Source of the DNA: Pseudoxanthomonas suwonensis
GTDB taxonomy: Bacteria; Pseudomonadota; Gammaproteobacteria; Xanthomonadales; Xanthomonadaceae
DNA: 64,000 bases
Direction: 5' to 3'
NCBI RefSeq assembly: GCF_010093235.1
Contig: NZ_PDWP01000015.1
Coordinates: 1-64,000 of the forward strand
The notes under the pieces are model-generated. The model was not told where the DNA came from. It did not search any database and was given only the letters and a program-made list of their open reading frames with translations. Position numbers and translations under genes: made by a program. The stretch's first letter is position 1. Every line of letters starts with the position of its first letter. Of the stretch, positions 39,725 to 49,328 are shown in pieces.

Positions 39725-40318
39725 CTACTCGTCCATCCACAGCAGCAGCTGCTGCAGGCGCTGGTGCGGATCGTCCTGCTGCAGCAGGGCCAGGCGCTGC
39801 TCCTCGCTGATCGGCAGGATCTCGGCCAGGCGCCAGCCGACCCAGTCGGCGTCCTCGAGCAGGCGCAGGTTGGCCACGTCGTGCATCCCGCCGACCTTCT
39901 GCAGCAGCTCGCCCAGCAGGGTGCCGAGCACCGCGTGTTCCGGCAGCAGGCGCGGTCCGCTGCCCGGTTCGTGCGCGGCATCGCACCAGCGCACGTGGCC
40001 GACCAGCAGGCCGTTGTCGCGGGCGCTGGTGCGGCTGATGCGGAAGCGTCGCGCGCCGCGCACCGACAGGGTCAGCAGCCCTCCGGGCTCGCTGCCGAAG
40101 TCCTCGATCACCGCCTCGACCCCGAACGCCGCCGGCGTGGCCGGGGCGCCGCTCTCCTCGCCTTCAAGGATCAGGCACACGCCGAAACTGCGCCCGGTGC
40201 GCCCGCATTCGCCGACCAGGTCCAGGTAGCGGCGCTCGAACACGCGCAGGCCCAGGGGTGCGCCGGGCAGCAGCACGGTATGCAGGGGGAACAGCGGCAG
40301 GGTTTCGGTGCTGGGCAC
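39725..40318 (-). CDS. Lon substrate-binding-domain protein
   Basis: This 197-residue stand-alone LON N-terminal domain (PF02190) has LPLFPLHTVLLPGAPLGLRV, FERRYLDLVGECG and GARRFRI. It has no ATPase or protease domain, so it is a separate adaptor-like protein of unknown role. It begins with GTG at 40318. The 3-prime end of mpl is close by on the same strand. Confidence 0.9.
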   Translation of the reverse strand: MPSTETLPLFPLHTVLLPGAPLGLRVFERRYLDLVGECGRTGRSFGVCLILEGEESGAPATPAAFGVEAVIEDFGSEPGGLLTLSVRGARRFRISRTSARDNGLLVGHVRWCDAAHEPGSGPRLLPEHAVLGTLLGELLQKVGGMHDVANLRLLEDADWVGWRLAEILPISEEQRLALLQQDDPHQRLQQLLLWMDE

Positions 40319-40386
40319 GGCGCTGGTGGATTCGGCTCGCGGGCAGGGTAACGCCGCCCGTTCAAGGCGGCGTCACGGCGACGTGC

Positions 40387-41787
40387 TCAGCCCTGCTCCA
40401 GCATCGCCACGAAGCGGCGCGGCGCCGCATCGAAACCGCCGTTGGACATGAACACTACATGGTCGCCGGGTCGCACGGTTTCGCGCAGGCACGCCAGCAG
40501 CGCGTCGGTGTCCGGCGCCGCCTGCGCCTGGCCGCGCACCGCGGCGATCACCCGGCCCGCGTCCCAGGCCAGTTCCGGGCGGTGCAGGAACACGACCACG
40601 TCGGCGATGTCCAGCGACGGCGCCAGCGCCTGCGCGTGCGCACCCAGGCGCATGGAATTGCTGCGCGGTTCCATCGCCACCACGATGCGCGCATCGCCGA
40701 CCTTCGCGCGCAGGCCTTCGAGGGTGGTGCGGATGGCGGTGGGATGGTGGGCGAAGTCGTCGTAGACAGTGACGCCGGCCGGCTCGCCCAGCACTTCCAT
40801 GCGGCGCTTTACGCTGTGGAAGCCGGCCAGCGCCGGCGCCACGTCGGCCGGGGACACGCCCACCGCATGCGCCGCGGCCAGCGCCGCCAGCGCGTTCATC
40901 ACGTTGTGCCGGCCCAGCAGCGGCCAGCGCACGGTCGCCACCTCGCGACCGTCCTGCAGCACCGCGAACGCGCTGCCGTCGGCGGCCAGCAGGCGCGCGC
41001 TCCAGTCGAAGCCGGCGCCGCCGCCCGCACGCGCGACCGCCACTTCCGCACCTTCCAGGCCGAAGGTCTCCACCGGGGTCCAGCAGCCCATCTCCAGCAC
41101 CTGTGCCAGGTGCGCGTCCCCGCCATTGACGACGAGGCGGCCGGCGCGCGGCACGGTGCGCACCAGGTGGTGGAACTGGCGCTGGATCGCGGCCAGGTCC
41201 GGGAAGATGTCGGCGTGGTCGTACTCGAGGTTGTTGAGGATCGCCACCGTCGGGCGGTAGTGCACGAACTTGCTGCGCTTGTCGAAGAAGGCGGTGTCGT
41301 ACTCGTCGGCCTCGACCACGAACTCGCGGCCGCTGCCCATCCTCGCCGAGGTGCCGAAGTCCTCGGCCACGCCGCCGACCAGGAAGCCCGGGTCGCGCCC
41401 GGCGGCCTGCAGCAGGAAGGCCAGCAGGCTGCTGGTGGTGGTCTTGCCGTGGGTGCCGGCCACCGCCAGGGTGGTGCGTTCGGGCAGCACGTGCTCGGCC
41501 AGCCACTGCGCGCCGGAGGTGTAGCGGCGGCCGTCGTCCAGCACCTGCTCCACCGCCGGGTTGCCGCGCGACAGCGCGTTGCCGATCACCACCTCCTGTG
41601 CGTCGGCCGAGATGTTGGCCGGGTCGTAGCCTTGGCGAAGGGTGATGCCCAGCTTCTCCAGCTGGGTGGACATCGGCGGGTACACCGCCTGGTCGCTGCC
41701 TTCGACGCAGTAGCCCAGTTCGCGCGCCAGCGCCGCCACGCCGCCCATGAAGGTGCCGGCGATCCCGAGGATGTGGATGGTGGTCAT
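40387..41787 (-). CDS. mpl: UDP-MurNAc:L-Ala-gamma-D-Glu-mDAP ligase
   Basis: This Mur ligase attaches recycled murein tripeptide to UDP-MurNAc. In 466 residues, the N-terminal HILGIAGTFMGGVAALAREL, the ATP loop AGTHGKTTT near 111-119, EADEYDTAFFDKRSKF and YDDFAHHPTAIRTTL are diagnostic for Mpl over MurC. The ATG follows a 49-bp gap from the RarD-like gene. Confidence 0.95.
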   Translation of the reverse strand: MTTIHILGIAGTFMGGVAALARELGYCVEGSDQAVYPPMSTQLEKLGITLRQGYDPANISADAQEVVIGNALSRGNPAVEQVLDDGRRYTSGAQWLAEHVLPERTTLAVAGTHGKTTTSSLLAFLLQAAGRDPGFLVGGVAEDFGTSARMGSGREFVVEADEYDTAFFDKRSKFVHYRPTVAILNNLEYDHADIFPDLAAIQRQFHHLVRTVPRAGRLVVNGGDAHLAQVLEMGCWTPVETFGLEGAEVAVARAGGGAGFDWSARLLAADGSAFAVLQDGREVATVRWPLLGRHNVMNALAALAAAHAVGVSPADVAPALAGFHSVKRRMEVLGEPAGVTVYDDFAHHPTAIRTTLEGLRAKVGDARIVVAMEPRSNSMRLGAHAQALAPSLDIADVVVFLHRPELAWDAGRVIAAVRGQAQAAPDTDALLACLRETVRPGDHVVFMSNGGFDAAPRRFVAMLEQG

Positions 41788-41836
41788 GCCGTGATTGTCG
41801 CCCACCGGCGCCGGCTTTTGGTGCGCCGTGGGGTTT

Positions 41837-42748
41837 TCAGCGCGCCAGGCGGCCGCGCGAACGCCACAGGCCCTCGCCCGCGTACAGCGCCAGGCCCAGC
41901 CAGATCGCACCGAAGCCGACCGCGCGGCCTGCGCCGAACGGCTCGTGGAAGAACCACACGCCGAGCAGCAGCTGCAGGGTCGGGGCGATGTACTGCAGCA
42001 GCCCGACCATGCTCAGCGGGATGCGGCGCACGCCGTACGCGAAGCCGATCAGCGGCACCGCGGTGACCACGCCGCCGAACACCAGCAGCAGGTCCGTGCC
42101 CCAGCCCCAGCCGCTGGCGAAGCTGCCGCCATGGCCGGCCTCGGCCCACAGCACGTAGGCCAGCGAGGGCAGGAACAGGTACAGGCTTTCCAGGCCCAGG
42201 CCCGCCACCGGATCGACCGCCACCAGCTTGCGCACCAGCCCGTACAGCCCGAACGAGGCGGCCAGGCCCAGCGCGATCCACGGCGGCGAGCCGGCCTGCA
42301 CGGTCAGCCAGGCCACGCCCAGCGCGGCGCAGCCCACCGCGATCCACTGCATCCTGCGCAGGCGCTCGTGCAGCACGAGTACGCCCAGGACCACGTTGAC
42401 CAGCGGGTTGATGAAGTAGCCCAGGCTGGTCTCGACCACGTGCCCGGCGTTGACCGCCCAGATGTACAGGCCCCAGTTGAACGCGATCAGCACCGCGCTC
42501 AGGGCCAGCGCCGGCAGCGCGCGCGGCTGCGCGGCGAGCTTGCGCAGCCAGCCGAATCCGTTGCTGAGCAGCAGCCAGGCCACCACCAGCAGCGCGCTCC
42601 AGACCACCCGGTGGGCCATGATCTGCATGGCCGGGACGTGCTTCAGCAGGTGCCAGTACACCGGCACCACGCCCCACAGGACGAAGGTGCCGGCGGTGAC
42701 CGCCAGGCCGCGGCGGTCGATCGCGGTGGACGCGGGCGTGGCGCTCAT
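41837..42748 (-). CDS. rarD: EamA-family transporter RarD
   Basis: This 303-residue inner-membrane carrier has ten hydrophobic segments and the RarD signature GVVPVYWHLLKHVPAMQIMA, HRVVWSALLVVAW, FNWGLYIWAVNAGHVVETSL and LGYFINPLVNVVLG. The substrate is unknown (RarD is a chloramphenicol-sensitivity-type protein). Its start overlaps the second EamA gene by four bases, giving a two-gene operon. Confidence 0.92.
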   Translation of the reverse strand: MSATPASTAIDRRGLAVTAGTFVLWGVVPVYWHLLKHVPAMQIMAHRVVWSALLVVAWLLLSNGFGWLRKLAAQPRALPALALSAVLIAFNWGLYIWAVNAGHVVETSLGYFINPLVNVVLGVLVLHERLRRMQWIAVGCAALGVAWLTVQAGSPPWIALGLAASFGLYGLVRKLVAVDPVAGLGLESLYLFLPSLAYVLWAEAGHGGSFASGWGWGTDLLLVFGGVVTAVPLIGFAYGVRRIPLSMVGLLQYIAPTLQLLLGVWFFHEPFGAGRAVGFGAIWLGLALYAGEGLWRSRGRLAR

Positions 42749-43644
42749 CGACGCATCACCCGGGCCAGGGTGATGGTCACCACGCCGGCCAGGATCACCG
42801 CCATCGCACCGAGGTCGTGCGCGGTGAAGCGCTCGCCGGCCAGCCACGCGCCGAGGGCCACGGCGATGGCCGGGTTGACGTAGGCATAGCTGCTGACCAG
42901 CGCCGGGCGCACGTGGTGCAGCAGCCACACGTAGGTGCTGAAGGCCACGATCGAACCGAACACCGCCAGGTAGCCCAGGGCCAGCGTGCCCTGCAGGGTG
43001 GGCGCGACGGGCAGGCTCTCGCCGCGCAGCAGGCCCACGGCCACGATCATCACGCCGCCGCACAGCATCTGCCCGGCGGCGGCCATGAACGGCGGCGGCA
43101 GGTCGCGTCCGCGCGACCACACCGAGCCGAAGGCCCAGCCGATCGGCGCCACCAGCAACAGGACCAGGCCCACCGGGCTGGCGGTCAGGCTGCTGCCGGC
43201 GTTGAGCCAGAGGACACCGGCGAAACCGATGGCGATGCCGAGCCATTCGATCCGGGTTGGACGCTGGCCGTACACGACTCCGAACACGCCCATCCACAAC
43301 GGCACCGAGGCCACGGCGACCGCGGCCAGGCCGGAGGAGACGCTCTGCTCGGACAGCACCACGCAGCCGTTGCCCAGCAGCAGCAGGGTCAGGCCCATCA
43401 CCGCCAGGTTCTTCCACTGCGCACGGGTCGGCGCCGGCACGCCGCGCCAGCGCAGGAATGCGTACATCGCCGCGCCGGCGACGATGAAGCGGGCCCCGGA
43501 CACGGCCAGCAGCGGCGGCCAGCCACCCTCCAGGGCGAAGCGGATGCCGAGATAGGTCGAGCCCCAGACCACGTAGACGATGGCAAGGGCGGATACGACG
43601 GCCAGCCCGGCAACGCGTGCCTGGACCTGGGCGGGGGGACTCAT
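42745..43644 (-). CDS. EamA-family drug/metabolite transporter
   Basis: This 299-residue protein has ten membrane helices and the two-repeat EamA pattern (YVVWGSTYLGIRFALEG at the start, VLSEQSVSSGLAAVAVASVP in the middle). It resembles YedA/RhaT-type exporters. The substrate is unknown. It is upstream of rarD with an ATGA overlap, so the two form an operon. Confidence 0.9.
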   Translation of the reverse strand: MSPPAQVQARVAGLAVVSALAIVYVVWGSTYLGIRFALEGGWPPLLAVSGARFIVAGAAMYAFLRWRGVPAPTRAQWKNLAVMGLTLLLLGNGCVVLSEQSVSSGLAAVAVASVPLWMGVFGVVYGQRPTRIEWLGIAIGFAGVLWLNAGSSLTASPVGLVLLLVAPIGWAFGSVWSRGRDLPPPFMAAAGQMLCGGVMIVAVGLLRGESLPVAPTLQGTLALGYLAVFGSIVAFSTYVWLLHHVRPALVSSYAYVNPAIAVALGAWLAGERFTAHDLGAMAVILAGVVTITLARVMRR

Positions 43645-43858
43645 GCGGGATCCGGGGAGGAAAAGCAGGCCGACGATTCTAGCTCCCGGGCAGGCCGCGG
43701 ACAGCGGCCATTACGACCGATGGCGTGCCCACGCCTGCAAAAACAGCGTTCCGCCGACGGGTGGCTGAAGCGACCGCAACGGGGCGCGCCGCGTGCCTTG
43801 CCGCCCCCGGGAGCGGGGCGCATATTCGGGTGCAGGTGACACACACCGGAGCGGACCA

Positions 43859-44404
43859 TTGAAAGCCAGATCCATGATCCTGCTGCTGGCCCTTGCCGCC
43901 CTCCCGGCAACGGTGCCGGCGGCCAACGTGACCGATCCTGACGCGCCGCGGGCGCTGCCGGGCGATGGCCCGGTCAGCGTGTCCTGGGCGGATCCGTCCG
44001 GGTTCTCCGACCTGCGCCACAGCGGCAACCGCTGGGTCGCCGCCCAGGGCGACTGGGTGAGCGAGCTGGCCCGGCACCTGCAGAAGAGCGCCACCAAGCG
44101 CCTGCCCGAGGGCGCGCGCATGGAAGTGACCATTACCGACATCCAGCGCGCCGGCCGCTACGAGCCTTGGCGGGGCCCGGACCGCGACCACATCCGCATC
44201 CTGCGCGACCCCTACCCGCCGCGCATGCAGCTGGAATTCCGCATCACCGGGGCCGATGGCCAGGTCCTGGCGGAGGGCCAGCGCAAGCTGCAGGACCTGT
44301 CGTACCTGCAGCGCGGCATGGTGATGGACCACGACGCACTGCGCTACGAGAAGCGCATGATCGACGACTGGCTGCGCAAGGAACTGCCGGTCCCGGCGAC
44401 CTGA
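43859..44404 (+). CDS. DUF3016 domain secreted protein
   Basis: This protein of about 181 residues has a signal peptide (MILLLALAALPATVPA) and a DUF3016-like body with SWADPSGFSDLR and EKRMIDDWLRKEL. The TTG at 43859 has GGAG seven bases upstream and is preferred. The ATG at 43874 would shorten the signal by five residues. The function is unknown. It is convergent with the next gene. Confidence 0.8.
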   Translation: MKARSMILLLALAALPATVPAANVTDPDAPRALPGDGPVSVSWADPSGFSDLRHSGNRWVAAQGDWVSELARHLQKSATKRLPEGARMEVTITDIQRAGRYEPWRGPDRDHIRILRDPYPPRMQLEFRITGADGQVLAEGQRKLQDLSYLQRGMVMDHDALRYEKRMIDDWLRKELPVPAT

Positions 44405-44423
44405 GGCCGCCGGGACGGCCCAC

Positions 44424-44828
44424 TCAGAAATCCGGCGCCAGGGCCTGCTCGATCTGCTCGCGGCGCAGGTTGGTGTAGTTCTTCGCCACCTCGGCCAGCA
44501 GGCGGGTGCGCACTTCCTCGTGCAGCAGCGGGCGCATGTACCCGAGGGTCTGGGGATCGGCCGCCAGCACCAGGTGCTGGAACCGGCCATTGAGCGCGTG
44601 CTCGTTGAGGCGGCGGGCCAGTTCGCGGGCGAATCCCGCTTCCTCGGCCTCCTTGGCATTGACCTCGGGTGGAAGGATCGCGGGCATCTCGCCCTCCTTC
44701 GGATCCAGGGCGATGGCCGCCTCCTGGTGCAGCACCACCTGTCCCTGTTCGCCGCCGATGTTGGTGAACAACCGCGCCGACGCGCCGTCGGCGACCAGCA
44801 CCCAGGCACCGCGTGGAATCCTCCTCAT
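44424..44828 (-). CDS. Host-attachment family protein
   Basis: This 134-residue protein is of the 'required for attachment to host cells' family (PF10116-like). It begins with [13 protein letters not shown] and has AREL...[18 protein letters not shown]. The name comes from Agrobacterium, and the biochemical role is unknown. Nothing nearby suggests a host-association locus. Confidence 0.85.
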   Translation of the reverse strand: MRRIPRGAWVLVADGASARLFTNIGGEQGQVVLHQEAAIALDPKEGEMPAILPPEVNAKEAEEAGFARELARRLNEHALNGRFQHLVLAADPQTLGYMRPLLHEEVRTRLLAEVAKNYTNLRREQIEQALAPDF

Positions 44829-44973
44829 GTCGCCTCCTGCTTTGGGATCGCGCCGCCAGCCTAGGCAGGAGGGTGTTAGCGTCCCGCGCAGGAGGTGTCA
44901 GCGGATCGTCCGCGGGCGGTTCACCCGCCAGCCCGGCTGGTGCATGCTGGGCGCCCCGCCCCCGGAGCCGCCG

Positions 44974-45438
44974 ATGAGCCGTTTCGACCTCACCCCGCCC
45001 GACCCGGAGCAGCTGCAGGCGCTGGCCGCCGCGCTGTCGCCCGAGGAGCGCCACGTGCTGCTGCAGCACGGCACCGAGCGCCCGTTCTGCGGCGTATTCC
45101 TGGACAACAAGCGCGAGGGCACCTACGTGTGCAGGCTGTGCGGCCTGCCGCTGTTCCGGTCCTCGGCCAAGTTCGATTCGGGCACCGGCTGGCCCAGCTT
45201 CTTCCAGCCCTACGACGAGGCGCACATCGGCCGCATCCGCGACACCAGCCACGGCATGATCCGCACCGAGATCGTATGCGCGCGCTGCGGCGGCCACCTC
45301 GGCCATGTCTTCCCCGACGGCCCGCCGCCGACCCATGAGCGCCATTGCCTCAATTCGGTCTCGCTGGGCTTCGTCGACGAGGGCCAGCCGCTGCCGGACC
45401 CGCTGCGCCGTGGCGGTGCCGAAGCCGGCCCGCCCTGA
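44974..45438 (+). CDS. msrB: Peptide-methionine (R)-S-oxide reductase MsrB
   Basis: This enzyme repairs methionine-R-sulfoxide. The 154-residue protein has zinc ligands Cys53, Cys56, Cys102 and Cys105, the substrate site GTGWPSF, and catalytic Cys125 in [11 protein letters not shown] Cys near residue 39 may help resolve the sulfenic acid. The YCII-like gene begins 41 bp after its stop. Confidence 0.95.
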   Translation: MSRFDLTPPDPEQLQALAAALSPEERHVLLQHGTERPFCGVFLDNKREGTYVCRLCGLPLFRSSAKFDSGTGWPSFFQPYDEAHIGRIRDTSHGMIRTEIVCARCGGHLGHVFPDGPPPTHERHCLNSVSLGFVDEGQPLPDPLRRGGAEAGPP

Positions 45439-45479
45439 GCACCGCACGCCTTTTCCCGCTCCATCGACGGAGACGCTGC

Positions 45480-45854
45480 ATGAAATTCCTGCTGCTGGTG
45501 TACATCGACCAGGACCTGCTGGGGCAGCTGCCGCAGCAGGAATACGACGAGCACATGCGCTACTGCGTGCGCAAGGCCGACGAACAGGCCGCCAAGGGGA
45601 TCCTGCTCGGCGCCAACAAGCTGGAACCGCCTCCGACCGCGCGCACGGTACGGATGCGCGACGGCCAGACGCGGGTCTACGACGGGCCCTTCGCCGAGAC
45701 CAAGGAAGTACTCGCCGGCTACAACCTGATCGAGGCCGACTCGCTCGAGCAGGCGGTGGAGCTGGCCAAGGAATTCCCTTGGACCCGCTACGGCGCGATG
45801 GAAGTGCGCCCGGTGGCCGACCTGGAGGCCGAGCGCGCGCGCGTCGGCGCCTGA
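45480..45854 (+). CDS. YCII/DGPF family protein
   Basis: This 124-residue protein of the YCII-related (DGPF) family opens MKFLLLVYIDQD, has the hallmark DGPFAETKEVLAGYNLIEA, and ends with FPWTRYGAMEVRP. The fold is a ferredoxin-like dimer of unknown activity. It probably forms an operon with msrB. Confidence 0.92.
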   Translation: MKFLLLVYIDQDLLGQLPQQEYDEHMRYCVRKADEQAAKGILLGANKLEPPPTARTVRMRDGQTRVYDGPFAETKEVLAGYNLIEADSLEQAVELAKEFPWTRYGAMEVRPVADLEAERARVGA

Positions 45855-45930
45855 GCGCCCAGGGCTTCACGCCGCGCCCCGCGCGCGCCGGCTAGCGTCG
45901 CACCATCCTTCCTTTACGCGCGTGTGATGA

Positions 45931-47133
45931 ATGGCGATCCGCTTACTGGTCCTGCTTGCGGCGCTGGCCATGCCGGTGGTGGCCTGGTTCGCCCAGGGCG
46001 GCGCCTTCGGCCCGGACAACGGCGAGATCTCCGACCGCTACCCCACCCTGCTGGTGGCGGCTGGCTACGCCTTCTCGATCTGGAGCCTGGTGTTCCTGCT
46101 GGACCTGGTGCACGCGGTGCGCCAGTTGCAGCCGCGCTGGCGCGACGACCGCCTGCTCGGACGGATCGCCCCCGCCACCGCCGCCGGCCTGGGCCTGACC
46201 ACGCTGTGGATGCCGCTGTTCTCGCAGGGCATGTTCGGGACCTGCCTGGCGATCATCTTCGCGGCACTGGCCTGCCTGGCCTGGGTCGCGGTGCAGCTTT
46301 CGGACGCCGGACCGCATGGAGGGCCGCATTTCTGGTCCTGGCTGGGACTGTCGCTGCATGCCGGCTGGCTGTCGCTGGCGGCCTTCCTCAACGTCGCCCA
46401 ATCCGCGCTTGCCTTCGGCTGGACCCACGAGCAGGCGCAACTGGTGCCGTCGCTGCTGCTGCTCGCCGCCGCCTCCTCGCTGCTGCTGTGGCTCAACGCG
46501 CGCATGCACGGCACCCTCGCCTATGCCGCCGCCGCACTGTGGGGACTGGTGGCGATGTGGGTGCGCCAGTCCGGTTCCCCGCTGCCCGGCTCCAGCGTCA
46601 CCGCCGGCAGCGCGCTGGCCGTGGCGACGCTGCTGGTGGTGCAGACCGCCTGGCTGCGCATGCGCGCGCGGCGCCTGGCCGCGGCCGGCCCCGTCGGCTC
46701 ACCCGGCTCAGGCGCAGTCCAGCGGATCCCGCGCCACCCCGACGCACTGGTCGAAACCACCGGGCAGGCCGCTGACCTGGCGGCGGGCGCCGACGCCAAG
46801 ATCGAAGCTCTCCAGCTCGCGGCGGTCGCATTGCTGCTGCAGCGGCGTGCCGGCCACCGCCCTGCAGATCTCCTCGTACAGGCGGTAATGGCAGCTTCCA
46901 CTGCGGCTGGACAGGCAATGGAACGTCGCCAGCCCGTCGGCCAGGGTGGTCTTGCTGAGCAGCACCTCCACGCCGTTCTCGCTGGCGCGGACGATGCGGG
47001 TGTGGCTGCTGGGTCCGTCGCCGCCAAGCAGCGACAGCAGGCAGGAAAGCAGTGCGGTCAGCAGTTGCATGGGGACACTCCGTCGTCTCTTGAGGGGATT
47101 GGCGCGGCTACATGCCGCGGAACAGGGCCATGA
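45931..47133 (+). CDS. TspO-like (tryptophan-rich sensory) membrane protein, C-terminal stop probably lost
   Basis: The first 255 residues are a multi-helix membrane protein with the motif NGEISDRYPTLLVAAGYAFS near residues 30-49, as in tryptophan-rich sensory/TspO-like families. From about position 46700 the same frame runs on, antisense to a well-formed secreted-protein gene, for about 140 non-hydrophobic residues, which is unlikely to be real. A frameshift or lost stop near 46700 is the best explanation. The expected length is roughly 250-260 residues. Confidence 0.6.
   Translation: MAIRLLVLLAALAMPVVAWFAQGGAFGPDNGEISDRYPTLLVAAGYAFSIWSLVFLLDLVHAVRQLQPRWRDDRLLGRIAPATAAGLGLTTLWMPLFSQGMFGTCLAIIFAALACLAWVAVQLSDAGPHGGPHFWSWLGLSLHAGWLSLAAFLNVAQSALAFGWTHEQAQLVPSLLLLAAASSLLLWLNARMHGTLAYAAAALWGLVAMWVRQSGSPLPGSSVTAGSALAVATLLVVQTAWLRMRARRLAAAGPVGSPGSGAVQRIPRHPDALVETTGQAADLAAGADAKIEALQLAAVALLLQRRAGHRPADLLVQAVMAASTAAGQAMERRQPVGQGGLAEQHLHAVLAGADDAGVAAGSVAAKQRQQAGKQCGQQLHGDTPSSLEGIGAATCRGTGP
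46708..47070 (-). CDS. Hypothetical secreted Cys-rich protein
   Basis: This 120-residue protein has a short N-terminal hydrophobic signal (LLTALLSCLLSLLGG) and six Cys after it or at its edge, in motifs FHCLSSRSGSCHYRLYEEIC, QQQCDRRELESF and FDQCVGVARDPLDCA. I do not recognise it. It lies just downstream of the LytTR regulator on the same strand, so it may be part of that operon or its target. Confidence 0.6.
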   Translation of the reverse strand: MQLLTALLSCLLSLLGGDGPSSHTRIVRASENGVEVLLSKTTLADGLATFHCLSSRSGSCHYRLYEEICRAVAGTPLQQQCDRRELESFDLGVGARRQVSGLPGGFDQCVGVARDPLDCA

Positions 47134-47878
47134 ACGGCGCGCTCACCGGCAAGGTCTCGCTGCGGCTGCGCAGGCGCAGCACGCCCTTGCCGCTGTCGTC
47201 ACGCACCACCGACTGCACCGCCGCCAGGTTGACGATGGTCGAGCGGTGGATCTGGCGGAAGCGTTGGGGGTCCAGCGCGCCCAGCAGCTCCTTGAGCGAG
47301 GTGCGCAGCAGCGATTCGCCCTCGGCGGTGACCACCACCGTGTACTTGCTGTCGGCGCGGAAATAGGCCACGTCGTCGAGCATGATCAGCTTCGTCTCGC
47401 GCCCGTTGCTGGCGGTGATCCACGCCAGTGGCGGTGGTGCCGATGGCGCCGGCGGGCGCCGGGCCAGGTGCTGCAGCAGCGCGTCGAGCGTGGCCTGGTC
47501 GGGACCGCCGCCGGCCGCGCGCGCCTGCAGCCGCTGCACCGTGGCCTGCAGGCGCTCGCGCGCCACCGGCTTGAGCAGGTAGTCGACCGCGCCCTTCTCG
47601 AAGGCCTCGATCGCGTACTGGTCGTACGCGGTGACGAACACCACCTGGGTGCGCGGGCTGGACTGGGCCATCGCCGCCGCCACCTGGATGCCGGTCAGGC
47701 CGGGCATGCGGATGTCGAGGAAGGCCACGTCCGGCTGGTGGGTGGCGATGGCCTCCAGCGCACCGGCGCCGTCCTCGCACTCGGCCACCACGCGCAGCTC
47801 GGGCCAGGCTTCGCCCAGCTGCAGCACCAGGGAGGCGCGCAGCAGCTCCTCGTCCTCGGCGACGATGCACTCAGGCAT
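47108..47878 (-). CDS. LytTR-type response regulator
   Basis: This 256-residue regulator has a receiver with phospho-acceptor Asp55 and Lys103, and a LytTR DNA-binding domain at about 150-250 (YFRADSKYTVVVTAEGESLL, IHRSTIVNLAAV). The second ATG (47878) is chosen because GGAGG lies eight bases before it and only two before the upstream ATG. Its start overlaps the kinase stop by eight bases. In pseudomonads the AlgZ-AlgR pair has this arrangement. Confidence 0.9.
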   Translation of the reverse strand: MPECIVAEDEELLRASLVLQLGEAWPELRVVAECEDGAGALEAIATHQPDVAFLDIRMPGLTGIQVAAAMAQSSPRTQVVFVTAYDQYAIEAFEKGAVDYLLKPVARERLQATVQRLQARAAGGGPDQATLDALLQHLARRPPAPSAPPPLAWITASNGRETKLIMLDDVAYFRADSKYTVVVTAEGESLLRTSLKELLGALDPQRFRQIHRSTIVNLAAVQSVVRDDSGKGVLRLRSRSETLPVSAPFMALFRGM

Positions 47879-49235
47879 GTCCATGTCCTCCGTCGGGGAA
47901 GCCGGCGGGCAGCGGCGGCGGCACCGCATCGGCCGGCGGCGTGGAGGCGGCCGGTGCCGGCACCGTGATGGTGGCGGCCACGCCGCTGGGGAAGTTGGAG
48001 ACGATCGAGAACGAGGCCGCGTCGCCGTAGGTCAGGCGCAGGCGCTCGCGCAGGTTCTTCAGGCCGATGCCGGTACCGGCGCTGTCGGCGTTGCCGAAGC
48101 CGCAACCGTCGTCGGCCACGGTGATGTTGACCTGGTCGTCCAGCCGGCGCGCCATGATCCACACCGTGCCGCCGCCGGGCTTGGGTTCCAGGCCGTGCTT
48201 GATCGCGTTCTCCACCAGGGTCTGCAGCATCATCGAGGGCACAGCCGCGCCCTTCAGCGCGTCGGGCACCTCCACCTGCAGCGCCAGGCGCGCGCCCATG
48301 CGGATCCTGAGGATCTCCAGGTAGGCGCGGGTGCGCTCGAGCTCCTCGCCGAGGCTGGACAGGGTGTCGTGCTCGCGCGGCAGCGAGTGGCGCAGGTACT
48401 GGATCAGGTGGCCCAGCATCTGGTCGGCGCGCGGCGGGTCGGTGCGCGCGAGCACCTGGGCGTTGGCCAGGGTGTTGTAGAGGAAGTGCGGCTCGACCTG
48501 GGCCTGCAGCAGGTTCAGGCGGGCGACGGTGAGGGCATTGTCGGTGGCCTCGCGCTCGGCGCGGGCCTGCTCCTCGCGGCGTTGCGCGGCGACCTGGCGC
48601 GACAGCGCGCGCAGCACGCTCTCGGCGTTCTCGTAGTTGCTGCCCTCGTCCAGCGCGAACAGGTCCACCAAGTGCGCCGCGTCCGGCTCGCACAGCACGG
48701 TCACGCCGACGGTGCCGGTGCCGGGATGCACGGTGGCCAGCACGCGGTCGTGGGTGACGGCAAAACGCGCCAGCAGGTTCCAGCGCGAGGGCCGGGCGCC
48801 GCCGAACGGATCGGAACGGCGCACCCTCGCCCGCAGCTGCAGGCTGCCGCGCAGCGGCTCGATGTCCTCCACGCGCGGCAGCTGGCGCAGGGCGTCGGCG
48901 ACGAGGTCGAAGGCCGCATCGGCCTCCATCGGCAGCTCGATCCGGCGCTGCTGGCGGTTGGCCAGCACGGCCGCGTCCAGCCGCCCGGCCAGCAGGCGCA
49001 CCCGGCGGATATGGGTCGCCACGCCCAGTACGGCCAGGCCGAGGGCGCACATCGCCAGCAGCACGAACAGGCCGCCGATGCCGCCGAACAGCCCGCCCCA
49101 GACGGAGCCGGCGAGCAGGATCGCCACCAGCCAGGCGAACAGGATGCGCAATACCAGGAAGAAGCTGGAGGACACGGCGTCGGCTCGGGAAGGGACGCGG
49201 CCGAGGATAGCGGCCGCCCGCCGCGGCGGAAGCAC
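47871..49235 (-). CDS. LytS/AlgZ-type sensor histidine kinase
   Basis: This 454-residue kinase has two hydrophobic segments (about 22-44 and 52-74), a linker domain (90-200), and the His_kinase domain with phospho-acceptor His250 in QVEPHFLYNTLANAQ. The HATPase region has ENAIKHGLEPKPGGGT and DDGCGFGN. The GTG start is uncertain, and a second GTG at 49175 would remove 20 residues. It pairs with the LytTR regulator. Confidence 0.88.
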   Translation of the reverse strand: MLPPRRAAAILGRVPSRADAVSSSFFLVLRILFAWLVAILLAGSVWGGLFGGIGGLFVLLAMCALGLAVLGVATHIRRVRLLAGRLDAAVLANRQQRRIELPMEADAAFDLVADALRQLPRVEDIEPLRGSLQLRARVRRSDPFGGARPSRWNLLARFAVTHDRVLATVHPGTGTVGVTVLCEPDAAHLVDLFALDEGSNYENAESVLRALSRQVAAQRREEQARAEREATDNALTVARLNLLQAQVEPHFLYNTLANAQVLARTDPPRADQMLGHLIQYLRHSLPREHDTLSSLGEELERTRAYLEILRIRMGARLALQVEVPDALKGAAVPSMMLQTLVENAIKHGLEPKPGGGTVWIMARRLDDQVNITVADDGCGFGNADSAGTGIGLKNLRERLRLTYGDAASFSIVSNFPSGVAATITVPAPAASTPPADAVPPPLPAGFPDGGHGHA

Positions 49236-49328
49236 CCGTGCGACGAAACCCCGGCTGGGCCGACGAAACCCGGGGGGCGTGGCCCGGTGGCGCCGCGCGG
49301 ACCGGCCGGGTGGCCATGCACGCGTCGC

